64,000 nucleotides of DNA from Variovorax ginsengisoli (GTDB lineage: Bacteria; Pseudomonadota; Gammaproteobacteria; Burkholderiales; Burkholderiaceae_C), in the NCBI RefSeq assembly GCF_006438845.1, contig NZ_RCZJ01000009.1:25172-89171 (forward strand), written 5' to 3'. The position numbers and the translations under genes were made by a program. Under the pieces are notes generated by a model. That model was not told the origin of the DNA. It ran no database searches and saw only the letters and a program-made list of their open reading frames with translations. Below, piece after piece: positions 26,041-35,312 of the stretch (the first letter of the stretch is position 1; every line of letters starts with the position of its first letter).

Positions 26041-27309
26041 ATGCAACGTCGTTTCACCCTCAAGGCGCTCACCGCCGCCGTCGCTCTGGCCAGCATCTCC
26101 GCTGCGCCGGCGTTCGCCGCCGACACCATCAAGGTCGGCGTGCTGCATTCGCTGTCGGGCACCATGGCCATCTCGGAAACCGTGTTGAAGGACACCGTGC
26201 TGATGGCCATCGAGGACATCAACAAGAAGGGCGGCGTGATGGGCAAGCAGCTCGAGCCGGTGATCGTCGACCCGGCCTCCAACTGGCCGCTGTTCGCCGA
26301 GAAGACCAAGCAATTGCTCGGTCAGGACAAGGTCTCGGTCATCTTCGGCTGCTGGACCTCGGTGTCGCGCAAGTCGGTGCTGCCGGTGGTCGAGGAAATG
26401 AACGGCCTGCTGTTCTACCCGGTGCAGTACGAAGGTGAAGAGCTGTCGAAGAACGTGTTCTACACGGGCGCAGCGCCCAATCAGCAAGCCATCCCGGCCG
26501 TCGACTACCTGATGAGCAAGGAAGGCGGCGGCGCCAAGCGCTGGGTGCTGCTGGGCACCGACTACGTGTACCCGCGCACCACCAACAAGATCCTGCGCGC
26601 CTACCTCAAGAGCAAGGGCGTGGCCGACAAGGACATCGACGAGAAGTACACCCCCTTCGGCCACAGCGATTACCAGACCATCGTTGCCGACGTGAAGAAG
26701 TTCTCTGCAGGCGGCAAGACCGCCGTGGTGTCGACCATCAACGGCGACTCCAACGTGCCCTTCTACAAGGAACTGGGCAACGCGGGCCTCAAGGCCAAGG
26801 ACGTGCCAGTCGTCGCCTTCTCGGTGGGCGAAGAAGAACTGCGCGGCGTGGACACCAAGCCGCTGGTGGGCCACCTGGCCGCATGGAACTACTTCATGTC
26901 GATCAAGAACCCGACCAACACCGCTTTCATCAAGCAATGGAGCGAGTACGCCAAGGCCAAGAAGATCCCCGGCCACATGGACAAGCCGCTGACCAACGAC
27001 CCGATGGAAGCCACCTGGATCGGTATCCACATGTGGAAGCAGGCCGTCGAGAAGGCCAAGTCGACCGACACCGACAAGGTGATCGCCGCCATGGCCGGCC
27101 AGACCTTCAATGCACCGTCGGGCATCGTCTCGAAGATGGACGAGAAGAACCACCACCTGCACAAGTCGGTGTTCATCGGCGAGATCAAGGCCGACGGCCA
27201 GTTCAACGTGGTGTGGAAGACGCCCGGCCCGGTCAAGGCCAAGCCGTGGAGCCCGTACATCGAAGGCAACGACAAGAAGCCTGACCAGCCTGCCGGCAAG
27301 TCGATGTAA
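26041..27309 (+). CDS. urtA: Urea ABC transporter substrate-binding protein UrtA
   Basis: A 422-residue periplasmic binding protein of the branched-chain amino acid/amide fold, with signal peptide 1-27 (ending in AFA). VGVLHSLSGTMAISE, VSVIFGCWTSVSRKSVLPV, FYPVQYEGEE and the C-terminal half match UrtA. It captures urea in the periplasm. CAGGAGCAGGAG before the ATG is the ribosome site. I saw no clear sigma-54 or NtrC site in the 154-bp gap upstream. A dispersed hairpin repeat separates its stop from urtB. Confidence 0.95.
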   Translation: MQRRFTLKALTAAVALASISAAPAFAADTIKVGVLHSLSGTMAISETVLKDTVLMAIEDINKKGGVMGKQLEPVIVDPASNWPLFAEKTKQLLGQDKVSVIFGCWTSVSRKSVLPVVEEMNGLLFYPVQYEGEELSKNVFYTGAAPNQQAIPAVDYLMSKEGGGAKRWVLLGTDYVYPRTTNKILRAYLKSKGVADKDIDEKYTPFGHSDYQTIVADVKKFSAGGKTAVVSTINGDSNVPFYKELGNAGLKAKDVPVVAFSVGEEELRGVDTKPLVGHLAAWNYFMSIKNPTNTAFIKQWSEYAKAKKIPGHMDKPLTNDPMEATWIGIHMWKQAVEKAKSTDTDKVIAAMAGQTFNAPSGIVSKMDEKNHHLHKSVFIGEIKADGQFNVVWKTPGPVKAKPWSPYIEGNDKKPDQPAGKSM

Positions 27310-27410
27310 CTTGGCTCGCCCCCAGGATGCGGCGCACTTCGTGTCGCCTCCTCCCACCCCCTACCGGGGGCAACACCTGCGGCCTGGCGAAGCCGGTTCC
27401 GCGGTGTTCC
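27310..27410 (+). repeat. Dispersed stop-codon-proximal repeat, copy 3
   Basis: It follows the urtA stop with no gap. The order is the same as in the other copies: GGCTCGCCCCCAGG, GCGCACTTCGTGTCGC, the hairpin CCCCC-TACC-GGGGG, then CTGGCGAAGCCGG and CCGCGGTGTT. Lying between urtA and urtB, it could stabilise the urtA message or reduce read-through. Confidence 0.8.
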
Positions 27411-27439
27411 CACATCAGAGAGACGCCGTGCGACCACCC

Positions 27440-29029
27440 ATGCGCTTCATCCATTCCTGCGCGGCGGCGTTCGCGCTCCTCGCGACCTTCTCGGCCCTGT
27501 CCGCCCACGCGCTGACCGCCGACGAGGCCAAGGCCATCGCTTCGGGCGACACCGAGGCGCGCATCGCCGCGCTCGACAAGGCGGTGCTCACCGCCGACGA
27601 AAAGACGGCCGCCTTCATCCAGGCGATGGCCGACGACGCAGTCAAGTACACCGCGGACAAGGTCTTCGTCATCAAGGACGACAAGAGTTACGACCCGGTC
27701 ACCGGTGCCGAGGCGAAGGTGCCCGACGACGCCGAAGACGTCGTCAACAACAATCTGATGCGCGGCGCCTTCGACGCCGCGCAGGCCGTGCTGCAGCTCA
27801 CCAGCAAGGACGACAAGATCCGCGCCGACGCGGCACAGGCCCTGCTGAAGGAGCCCAGCGAATCTCGCCTGCCGGCCGTCGAGCGTGCGCTGGCGGCCGA
27901 GACCAATCCGTCGATCAAGGCCCAGCTCGAACTGGTGAGCGCCGCGTCGATGCTCAATAGTGCCGATCCGGCCAAGCGCATCCTGGCCGCCAAGGCACTG
28001 GCCGAGCGCAAGAGCCCCGACATCAAGCTGCTGCTGAACCAGCGCCTGGCCGACGAGACCGATGCCAACGTCAAGAGCGCCATCGCGGCCTCCATCGCCA
28101 GCATCGACGGCGCGCTGGTCTGGGGCGACCGCATCAACGCCATCTTTAGCGGCATCAGCCTGGGCTCGGTGCTGCTGCTGGCCGCCCTGGGCCTGGCCAT
28201 CACCTACGGGCTGATGGGTGTGATCAACATGGCGCACGGCGAGCTAATGATGATCGGCGCCTACGCGACCTACGTGATGCAGGGCATCTTCCAGCGCTAC
28301 TTTCCGGAGTCGATGTTCGGCTGGTACCTGGTGGCCGCCATCCCGGTGTCGTTCCTCGCCTCGGCGCTGGTCGGCGCGGTGCTGGAACGCGGCGTCATCC
28401 GCTTCCTCTACGGCCGGCCGCTCGAGACACTGCTGGCCACCTGGGGCATCAGCCTGATGCTGCAGCAGATGGTGCGCTCGCTCTTCGGCGCGCAGAACGT
28501 CGGCGTGGAAAACCCCGGCTGGATGAGCGGCGGCTTCACCATGCTGAGCAACGTGACGCTGCCGTGGAACCGCATCGGCATCATCATCTTCGCGGCGCTG
28601 GTGCTGCTTGCGATGGGCTGGCTCATCGGCCGCACGCGGCTCGGCCTGTTCGTGCGCGGCGTGACGCAGAACCGCCCCATCGCGTCGTGCATGGGCGTGA
28701 ACACCGCGCGCATCGACACCTACGCCTTCGCGCTCGGCTCGGGCATCGCCGGCCTCGCGGGCTGCGCGCTGAGCCAGATCGGCAACGTTGGCCCCGACCT
28801 CGGCCAGAGCTACATCGTCGACTCGTTCATGGTGGTGGTGATGGGCGGCGTCGGCCAGCTCGCCGGCACCGTGTACGCGGCGATGGGCCTGGGCATCCTG
28901 AACAAGTTCATCGAAGGCTGGGCCGGCGCGGTGCTCGCGAAGATCGCGGTGCTCGTCTTCATCATCATCTTCATCCAGAAACGTCCTCAAGGCATCTTTG
29001 CCATGAAGGGCCGGAGCGCCGAGGCATGA
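27440..29029 (+). CDS. urtB: Urea ABC transporter permease UrtB
   Basis: A 529-residue protein. Residues 1-23 form a signal peptide (ending in SAHA), followed by a ~210-residue helical exported region with HEAT-like repeats (ADAAQALLKEP, AKRILAAKALAERK), then a LivH-type permease domain with about eight helices (from AIFSGISLGSVLLL). The long N-terminal domain is a known feature of proteobacterial UrtB. A GTG at 27428 is an alternative start four codons upstream, and neither choice affects the signal peptide. It overlaps urtC by ATGA. Confidence 0.94.
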   Translation: MRFIHSCAAAFALLATFSALSAHALTADEAKAIASGDTEARIAALDKAVLTADEKTAAFIQAMADDAVKYTADKVFVIKDDKSYDPVTGAEAKVPDDAEDVVNNNLMRGAFDAAQAVLQLTSKDDKIRADAAQALLKEPSESRLPAVERALAAETNPSIKAQLELVSAASMLNSADPAKRILAAKALAERKSPDIKLLLNQRLADETDANVKSAIAASIASIDGALVWGDRINAIFSGISLGSVLLLAALGLAITYGLMGVINMAHGELMMIGAYATYVMQGIFQRYFPESMFGWYLVAAIPVSFLASALVGAVLERGVIRFLYGRPLETLLATWGISLMLQQMVRSLFGAQNVGVENPGWMSGGFTMLSNVTLPWNRIGIIIFAALVLLAMGWLIGRTRLGLFVRGVTQNRPIASCMGVNTARIDTYAFALGSGIAGLAGCALSQIGNVGPDLGQSYIVDSFMVVVMGGVGQLAGTVYAAMGLGILNKFIEGWAGAVLAKIAVLVFIIIFIQKRPQGIFAMKGRSAEA

Positions 29030-30240
29030 GCAAGGTCACCTTACCTACCAAAGGCCCGCTGCTCAGCGGCAAGGGCTGGACGGTTTTCTTCGTGGCGCTG
29101 ATCGTGGTCTGCGCCGTGGCGCCGATGCTCAACCTGCTGGTGCCGCGCGAGAGCATGTTCTACATGAGCGACTACGCGGTGGCGCTGGTCGGCAAGATCA
29201 TGTGCTACGCCATCTGCGCGCTGGCCATGGACCTGATCTGGGGCTATACCGGCATCCTGTCGCTGGGCCACGGCATGTTCTTCGCGCTGGGTGGCTACAT
29301 GATGGGCATGTACCTCATGCGGCAGATCGGCCGCGACGGCAACTACAAGAGCGACCTGCCGGACTTCATGGTGTTCCTCGACTGGAAGGAACTGCCCTGG
29401 CACTGGACCTTCAGCGGCAGCTTCGTGATGACGCTGGTGATGATCGTCGCGGTGCCCGGAATCATCGCCTTCGTGTTCGGCTTCTTCGCCTTCCGCTCGC
29501 GCATCAAGGGCGTGTACTTCTCGATCATCACGCAGGCCATGACCTTCGCCGCGATGCTGCTGTTCTTCCGCAACGAGACGGGCTTCGGCGGCAACAACGG
29601 CTTCACCGACTTCAAGCGCATCCTCGACATTCCGATCGCCACGCAGAGCATGCGCATGACGCTGTTCGTGATGACCGGCCTCACGCTGCTGGGCTTCTTC
29701 CTGTTCAGCAAGTGGCTCATCGGCAGCAAGTTCGGCCGGGTGCTGCAGGCCATCCGCGACGCGGAAACGCGCGTGATGTTCTCGGGCTACAACCCGCTGC
29801 CGTACAAGCTCACGATCTGGGTCATCTCCGCCATCATGTGCGGCGTGGCCGGCGCGTTGTACGTGCCACAGGTCGGCATCATCAACCCCGGCGAGATGAG
29901 CGCAGCCAACTCGATCGAGATCGCCGTGTGGGCCGCGGTCGGCGGGCGCGCGACGCTCATCGGACCGATCATCGGCGCCTTCATCGTCAACGGCGCGAAG
30001 AGCTGGTTGACGGTGGCGTACCCCGAGTACTGGCTGTACTTCCTCGGCGCGCTGTTCATCGCGGTCACGCTGTTCCTGCCGAATGGCATCGTCGGGCTGG
30101 TTCGCAAGTGGCGCGCGAAGGACAAGAACACGTTGAGCGACGGCCGGCTCGAAGCGCAGCGCGCGCTGGCCACGTCCGAAGGCGTCGAGCCGAGCGCCCT
30201 GGCGCCGATCGCTGTCGAGCCGAAAGGAGTCCGCGCATGA
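29026..30240 (+). CDS. urtC: Urea ABC transporter permease UrtC
   Basis: A 404-residue LivM-type inner-membrane permease with about ten helices. GYTGILSLGHGMFFALGGYMM and the cytoplasmic loop GRVLQAIRDAETRVMFSGY are typical of UrtC. It pairs with UrtB to form the urea channel. Both ends overlap neighbours by ATGA, implying coupled translation in urtBCD. Confidence 0.95.
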   Translation: MSKVTLPTKGPLLSGKGWTVFFVALIVVCAVAPMLNLLVPRESMFYMSDYAVALVGKIMCYAICALAMDLIWGYTGILSLGHGMFFALGGYMMGMYLMRQIGRDGNYKSDLPDFMVFLDWKELPWHWTFSGSFVMTLVMIVAVPGIIAFVFGFFAFRSRIKGVYFSIITQAMTFAAMLLFFRNETGFGGNNGFTDFKRILDIPIATQSMRMTLFVMTGLTLLGFFLFSKWLIGSKFGRVLQAIRDAETRVMFSGYNPLPYKLTIWVISAIMCGVAGALYVPQVGIINPGEMSAANSIEIAVWAAVGGRATLIGPIIGAFIVNGAKSWLTVAYPEYWLYFLGALFIAVTLFLPNGIVGLVRKWRAKDKNTLSDGRLEAQRALATSEGVEPSALAPIAVEPKGVRA

Positions 30241-31109
30241 CGCCCGACCTGATGGAAGAAGGCGCCCAGCGCGTCGCGCGTTTGCAGGGCGTCGAACTCG
30301 GCAACACCGAATCGGGTGGCCGCGAGGCCGGCTATGGCCGCATCGGTACGCCGGGCGAGGTGGACGTCACCCACGGCCGCATCCTGTACCTCGAAGACGT
30401 GTGCGTGAGCTTCGACGGCTTCAAGGCGATCAACAAGCTGAGCCTGGACATCGCGCCCGGCGAGCTGCGCTGCATCATCGGCCCGAACGGCGCCGGCAAG
30501 ACGACGATGATGGACATCATCACCGGCAAGACGCGGCCAGACAGCGGCACCGTCTTCTTCGGCAGCACCATCGACCTGCTGCGCCACAAGGAAGCCGACA
30601 TCGCGCAGTTGGGCATCGGCCGCAAGTTCCAGAAGCCGACGGTGTTCGAGCAGCTCACGGTGTTCGAAAACCTCGAACTCGCGCTGAAGACGGACAAGGG
30701 CGTGAAGCGATCGATGCTGTTCAAGCTCGATTCCGCGCAGAGCGATCGGCTGGCCGAGATCATCGAGACCATCCACCTGGCCGACAGCGTGTCGCGCATG
30801 GCGGGCAACCTGAGCCACGGCCAGAAGCAGTGGCTGGAGATCGGCATGCTGCTGATGCAGGACCCGAAGCTGCTGCTGCTGGACGAGCCTGTGGCGGGCA
30901 TGACGGACGAGGAGACGGCGCGGACTGCGGAGTTGTTCCTCACGCTGAAGGGCAAGCATTCGCTGATGGTGGTGGAGCACGACATGAGCTTCATCCGGAC
31001 GATCTCCGAGATCGTGACGGTGCTGTGCGATGGGTCTGTTCTGGCGCAAGGCACGTTGGATGAAGTGCAGGCGGATGAGCGGGTGATCGAGGTTTATCTT
31101 GGGCGCTAG
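30237..31109 (+). CDS. urtD: Urea ABC transporter ATPase UrtD
   Basis: A 290-residue ABC ATPase of the LivG type. After a ~47-residue N-terminal extension come Walker A GPNGAGKTTMMD, the signature LSHGQKQWLEIG and Walker B LLLLDEPVAGM, then VVEHDMSF. The extension beyond the usual ~250 residues is the only odd feature; it may reflect a true start further downstream, but the ATG overlaps the urtC stop and has AAAGGAG before it. A 557-bp non-coding block, not the usual few bases, separates it from urtE. Confidence 0.94.
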   Translation: MTPDLMEEGAQRVARLQGVELGNTESGGREAGYGRIGTPGEVDVTHGRILYLEDVCVSFDGFKAINKLSLDIAPGELRCIIGPNGAGKTTMMDIITGKTRPDSGTVFFGSTIDLLRHKEADIAQLGIGRKFQKPTVFEQLTVFENLELALKTDKGVKRSMLFKLDSAQSDRLAEIIETIHLADSVSRMAGNLSHGQKQWLEIGMLLMQDPKLLLLDEPVAGMTDEETARTAELFLTLKGKHSLMVVEHDMSFIRTISEIVTVLCDGSVLAQGTLDEVQADERVIEVYLGR

Positions 31110-31144
31110 GATTCGTGCGTTGCCGGTTCTTGATGCGCGTGGGG

Positions 31145-31330
31145 CGTCGGCGGCTGGCATGCCTTTGGGCGGCAGACGTCTCCGGCCCTTCGGGCTTCGC
31201 TGCTGCTCCTCGCGTCAGGCGGGGTCCGCGCAAACTCGCTTCGCTCAGACACGCGCGGCCCTGATCCGCCTGCCGCTGCGGTGCTCGCCGGAGCCTCAAC
31301 AGCCGCCCAAAGGCATACCACCCACCGACG
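31145..31330. repeat. Very large hairpin element A between urtD and urtE
   Basis: A long imperfect inverted repeat. Arms: CGTCGG (31145-31150) with CCGACG (31325-31330); ATGCCTTTGGGCGGC (31159-31173) with its exact complement at 31302-31316; CTCCGGC (31180-31186) with GCCGGAG (31287-31293). It does not encode a plausible protein. The interval 31110-31666 otherwise holds no gene. Confidence 0.8.
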
Positions 31331-31385
31331 TGGACGCGATCGTGGTGCATCTCTTTCCAGCGAGCGCAGCGATTGCGCCACCCAA

Positions 31386-31614
31386 GCCCGGCAGGCGGTG
31401 CGGGCCGGGCGATCCCCTGTGCGCCGCCGAGGAGCGCAGTGCCATCGGCAGCGCGCGCAGCGCGCTTCAACATCTGACTCGTCGCAGCTGTCTGAGCGCA
31501 GAGAACGAAGTGAACGCAGCGAGTTCTGCGACGCAGCCGATGGCGCGAACACCGCAGGGAAGCCGCGAAGCGGCCGGCGCACCGGGGTCGTCTGGCCCGC
31601 ACCGCCTGCCGGGC
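31386..31614. repeat. Very large hairpin element B between urtD and urtE
   Basis: A perfect 21-bp inverted repeat spans 31386-31406 and 31594-31614 (arms begin GCCCGGCAGGCGG and end CCGCCTGCCGGGC). Nested inner stems follow: GCCATCGGC (31441-31449) with GCCGATGGC (31536-31544), and CGTCGCAG (31480-31487) with CTGCGACG (31526-31533). Together these would fold into one ~229-nt hairpin in DNA or RNA. Confidence 0.85.
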
Positions 31615-31666
31615 GTCCTATCCAAGGAAAACGGCTGCGTTCCGAACCACTGAGGAGAAAAGAAAA

Positions 31667-32359
31667 ATGCTCACAGTCAAAAACATCCACCAGTACTACG
31701 GCGGCTCCCACATCCTGCGCGACGTGAGCTTCACCGCCACGCTCGGCAAGGTGACCGTGCTGCTCGGCCGCAACGGCGTCGGCAAGACCACGCTGCTCAA
31801 GTCGCTGATGGGGCTGGTGCCGATCAAGAGCGGCAGTGTCGAATTCGACGGCCAGCCGATCCAGAAGAAGACGCCCTACGAGCGTGCGCGCGCTGGCATG
31901 GGCTTCGTGCCGCAGGGCCGTGAGATCTTCGCGCGGCTGACGGTGGAGGAGAACCTGCGCATGGGACTGGCCTACAAGAGCGGCAGCACGCCGATCCCGG
32001 CCGAGCTGTTCGAGCTGTTCCCGATCCTCAAGCAGTTCATGAACCGGCGCGGCGGCGACCTCTCGGGTGGACAGCAGCAGCAGTTGGCCATCGCCCGCGC
32101 GCTCGCCCCCAAGCCCAAGCTGCTGATCCTCGACGAGCCGACCGAAGGCATCCAGCCGAGCATCATCAAGGACATCGGCCGCGTCATCCGCATGCTGGCC
32201 GATCGCGGCGACATGGCCATCGTGCTGTGCGAGCAGTACTACGATTTCGCGCAGGAACTGGCCGACGACTACCTCGTGATGGAGCGCGGCGAGGTCATCG
32301 CGCGCGGCCTGGGCAAGGACATGGAAGCCAACGGCGTGCGGCAGCTCGTTGCTATTTGA
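31667..32359 (+). CDS. urtE: Urea ABC transporter ATPase UrtE
   Basis: A 230-residue ABC ATPase of the LivF type: Walker A GRNGVGKTTLLK, MGFVPQGREIFARLTVEENL, signature LSGGQQQQLAIARA, Walker B LLILDEPTEGIQ. It completes the urea importer with UrtD. It has its own strong ribosome site (TGAGGAGAAAAG) and lies 557 bp beyond urtD, after two large hairpins, so it may be transcribed or regulated separately from urtBCD. Confidence 0.95.
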   Translation: MLTVKNIHQYYGGSHILRDVSFTATLGKVTVLLGRNGVGKTTLLKSLMGLVPIKSGSVEFDGQPIQKKTPYERARAGMGFVPQGREIFARLTVEENLRMGLAYKSGSTPIPAELFELFPILKQFMNRRGGDLSGGQQQQLAIARALAPKPKLLILDEPTEGIQPSIIKDIGRVIRMLADRGDMAIVLCEQYYDFAQELADDYLVMERGEVIARGLGKDMEANGVRQLVAI

Positions 32360-32407
32360 GCGGCATGGCCCGCGGCCTGCGGCGGTGTGCGCTGCGTGTT
32401 ATGGTTT

Positions 32408-32435
32408 GACGACCTAGGGTTAACACCTGGTCGTC
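32408..32435. promoter_or_regulatory. Inverted repeat upstream of an MFS gene
   Basis: GACGACC (32408-32414) and GGTCGTC (32429-32435) are exact complements; with one bulged T the stem extends through AGG/CCT. It lies 42 bp before the MFS start and contains GTTAAC in the centre. This could be an operator or a weak hairpin. There is no T-run, so it is not a standard terminator. Confidence 0.4.
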
Positions 32436-32477
32436 GGGCGTCATCTTTGCGAGCCCGGCCCGCCCCGACGCTTCGCC

Positions 32478-33707
32478 ATGACCACGCCTTCCCTTTCTTC
32501 CGAACTCGACGCTTCGGCGCCTTCCTCCTCACGCGCCCCCGATGCGGACCGCACCCTGTTGCGCGCCGTGCTGGCGCTCGGCGTGGGTGGCTTTTCCATC
32601 GGCACCGGTGAATTCGTGATCATGGGGCTGCTGCCAGAGGTCGCCCGCGACATCGGCGTGAGCATTCCGCAGGCCGGCCATGTCATCAGTGCGTATGCGC
32701 TCGGCGTGGTCATCGGCGCGCCGGTGCTCGCCGTGCTGGCGGCCGGCTGGAATCGCCGCGCCTTGCTCATTGCGCTGATGGGCATCTATGCACTCGGGAA
32801 TTTCGCTTCGGCGATGGCGCCGGGCTATCTGTCGCTCAACCTCATGCGCTTTCTCACGGGGCTGCCGCACGGCACGTATTTCGGCGTCGCGGCGCTGGTG
32901 GCGGCAACGCTGGCGCCCACTGGCCGGCGCGCCCACGCGGTTGGCTTGGTGATGCTCGGCCTCACCGGCGCCACGCTGGTCGGTGTACCCATCGCAGCGT
33001 GGTTGGGCCAGCATTTCGGCTGGCGGGCCGCATTCGTTTTCGTCGGACTCATCGCGGTGGCGGCCATGGTGATGCTGCGACGTGGCGTGCCCGACCTGCC
33101 TGCCACCACGGGCGCCAGCCCGCTGCGCGAACTCGACGCACTGCGTCGGCCGCAGGTGTGGCTCACGCTGGGCATCGGCGCGATCGGTTTCGGTGGCATG
33201 TTCGCGGTGTTCAGCTACATCAAGCCGACGCTCACCGAGGTGGCGGGCCTGTCGGTGGGGAACGTGCCTTTCGTGCTGGCGCTGTTCGGCCTCGGCATGG
33301 TGGTGGGCAACCTGGTCGGCGCGCGGCTGGCAGACAGGTCGCTGATGCGCACCATCGGCGGCCTGCTCGTGTGGTCGGTGGCGGTGCTGGTGCTGTTCGT
33401 CTTCGCGGCACAGCACGTGGTCACGGCGGCCATCGCCACCTTTCTGCTCGGCACCGTGGTCGCGATCGGGCCAGCGTTGCAGATCCGCCTGATGGACGTG
33501 GCGGGCGACGCGCAGACGCTCGCCGCAGCGCTCAACCATTCGGCCTTCAACATGGCGAACGCGCTCGGCGCATGGCTGGGCGGCTTGGCGATCAGCGCGG
33601 GCCTGGGTTGGACCTCGACCGGCTGGGTGGGCGCGATGCTCGGGATGGCCGGGTTGGGCATCTTCGCGTGGGCGATGGCCGACGCCAGGCGCCGCGCGGC
33701 GCGCTGA
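32478..33707 (+). CDS. MFS transporter, DHA1 family
   Basis: A 409-residue major facilitator protein with 12 predicted helices. GVGGFSIGTGEFVIMGLLPEVARD at the start and LMRFLTGLPHGTYFGVAALVA in helix 4/5 match the AraJ/YdhP-like DHA1 efflux group. The N-terminal 25 residues are a Ser/Ala-rich cytoplasmic tail. Family members export sugars, purine nucleosides or drugs; the substrate here is not determinable. It converges with the next MFS gene with no spacer. Confidence 0.9.
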   Translation: MTTPSLSSELDASAPSSSRAPDADRTLLRAVLALGVGGFSIGTGEFVIMGLLPEVARDIGVSIPQAGHVISAYALGVVIGAPVLAVLAAGWNRRALLIALMGIYALGNFASAMAPGYLSLNLMRFLTGLPHGTYFGVAALVAATLAPTGRRAHAVGLVMLGLTGATLVGVPIAAWLGQHFGWRAAFVFVGLIAVAAMVMLRRGVPDLPATTGASPLRELDALRRPQVWLTLGIGAIGFGGMFAVFSYIKPTLTEVAGLSVGNVPFVLALFGLGMVVGNLVGARLADRSLMRTIGGLLVWSVAVLVLFVFAAQHVVTAAIATFLLGTVVAIGPALQIRLMDVAGDAQTLAAALNHSAFNMANALGAWLGGLAISAGLGWTSTGWVGAMLGMAGLGIFAWAMADARRRAAR

Positions 33708-35153
33708 CTAAGGGCGCTCCACGCTGCCGAGGCTTCCCATCGGCGGAGCGATGTCTTCCAGCGATCGCCCCTCCGCATTCACGCCCCAGCGCAGCGCGAT
33801 CAGCCCGGCACCGATCACCAGCACCGCGCCGATGGCGTAGCCAACGGTGACGGCGCCCCGGCTGCCGGTGTCGATGAGCACGCCGAAGAGCCACGGCGCG
33901 ACGAAACCACCGGCCCCCGTGCCCACCGCGTAGAAGAGAGAGATCGCCAGCGCACGCATCTCGAGCGGGAATACCTCGCTCACCGTGAGGTAAGCGGAGC
34001 TTGCGGCGGCCGACGCGAGGAAGAACACCGCCGACCAGCACAGCGCCTGCGTCAGCGCGTCGAGCCAGCCGGCCATGAAGGCCGCGCCGGTCAGCGCGAG
34101 GCCCACGCCCGACAGCGTGTACGTGAAGGCGATCATCCGGCGCCGCCCGACCCGGTCGAACAGCGGCCCGAGCAGCAGCGGCCCCAGCACGTTGCCCAGC
34201 GCGAAGGGAAAGATGTACAGCGCAACCCGGCCTGCCGGCACGCCGTGGAATCGCGTGAGCACCAGCGCGTAGGTGAAGAAGATCGCGTTGTAGAAGAAGG
34301 CCTGCGACACCATCAGCGACAGCGCGACGATGCTGCGCTGCCGATAGCGTTTGAACAGCACATGCGCCACCTGCCGCATCGACGGCGCCGCCTGCCGCAC
34401 GAAGCCCAGCCGTTCGGTCACTGGCGCGAGTGGTCCATGCTGGGCCGCCACTTCGGCCTCGATGCGCTCGATGATCGCGTTCGCCTCTTCGGCGCGGCCG
34501 TGGGCCATCAGCCAGCGCGGGCTCTCGGGCACATCGCGCCGAACCAGCAGGATCGCGACCGCCAACAGCGCGCCAAGGCCGAAGCCGGCGCGCCAGCCCC
34601 ACACCGGCCCCAGCACGCGCGGGTCAAGGAGCACCAGGCTCAGCCCGGCGCCCAGCGCCGCGCCGACCCAGAAGCTGCCGTTGATCGCCAGGTTGACGCG
34701 GCCACGGACGCGAGCGGGGATCAGTTCGTCGATGGCGGAATTGATGGCTGCATATTCACCACCGATGCCCACGCCGGTCATGAAGCGGCAGAACGCGAAG
34801 AACAAAAAGCCGGGGGAGAACGCCGTCGCGAAGCTTGCCGCCGTGTAGACCGCCAGCGTGATGAGGAAGAGCTTCTTGCGTCCCAACTTGTCGGCCAGCC
34901 GGCCGAACACCAGAGCCCCGATGACAGCGCCGCCGATGTAGAGCGAGCCCGCGCCACCGATCTGCGCGGCGCTCAGGCCGAGCGTGTCGGGCCGCTCCAG
35001 CACGCCGCCGAGCGAGCCGACCAGCGTGACCTCCAGCCCGTCGAGCACCCAGGCGATCCCCAGCGCGATCACCACGCGCCAGTGCCAGCGCGACCATGGC
35101 AGGCGATCGAGGCGGGCGGGAATGTCGGTGTAGACCGTAGCTTCTGCGTGCAT
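33708..35153 (-). CDS. MFS transporter, sugar/acid porter-like
   Basis: A 481-residue MFS protein with 12 helices. GRLADKLGRKKLFLITLAVY is the loop 2-3 signature and RFMTGVGIGGEYAAINSAIDE is typical of metabolite:H+ symporters near the sugar-porter/aromatic-acid group. The central loop (about 220-280) is long and charged. The start at 35153 gives the family N-terminus (LPWSRWHWRVVIALGIAWVL); upstream codons have no match. The substrate is unknown, possibly an organic acid. Confidence 0.9.
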   Translation of the reverse strand: MHAEATVYTDIPARLDRLPWSRWHWRVVIALGIAWVLDGLEVTLVGSLGGVLERPDTLGLSAAQIGGAGSLYIGGAVIGALVFGRLADKLGRKKLFLITLAVYTAASFATAFSPGFLFFAFCRFMTGVGIGGEYAAINSAIDELIPARVRGRVNLAINGSFWVGAALGAGLSLVLLDPRVLGPVWGWRAGFGLGALLAVAILLVRRDVPESPRWLMAHGRAEEANAIIERIEAEVAAQHGPLAPVTERLGFVRQAAPSMRQVAHVLFKRYRQRSIVALSLMVSQAFFYNAIFFTYALVLTRFHGVPAGRVALYIFPFALGNVLGPLLLGPLFDRVGRRRMIAFTYTLSGVGLALTGAAFMAGWLDALTQALCWSAVFFLASAAASSAYLTVSEVFPLEMRALAISLFYAVGTGAGGFVAPWLFGVLIDTGSRGAVTVGYAIGAVLVIGAGLIALRWGVNAEGRSLEDIAPPMGSLGSVERP

Positions 35154-35312
35154 GGGATTCGACGAGGGAGGACTGGCCTTACTGTGGAAGCGAGGGCGCG
35201 TCTGCGCTGTCGGCGCGCATCCCGAATCGACAGCGTGGCGCGGGCGTGGTGGGTTACGCTTCGTCCAAGCCGCCCCAATTTCTCTCACGCAGCCGCCTTC
35301 GCGCCCTCCGTC

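Noticed and set aside
23838..26309. 823-codon minus-strand open frame across ppk2 and the esterase gene
   Set aside because: It has low-complexity His/Arg/Val composition and covers two well-supported plus-strand genes with intact motifs.
31099..31711. Several 150-200-codon ORFs on both strands in the urtD-urtE gap
   Set aside because: They arise from the inverted repeats and have composition like shadow frames (Ser/Arg/Pro-rich); no start has a ribosome site.
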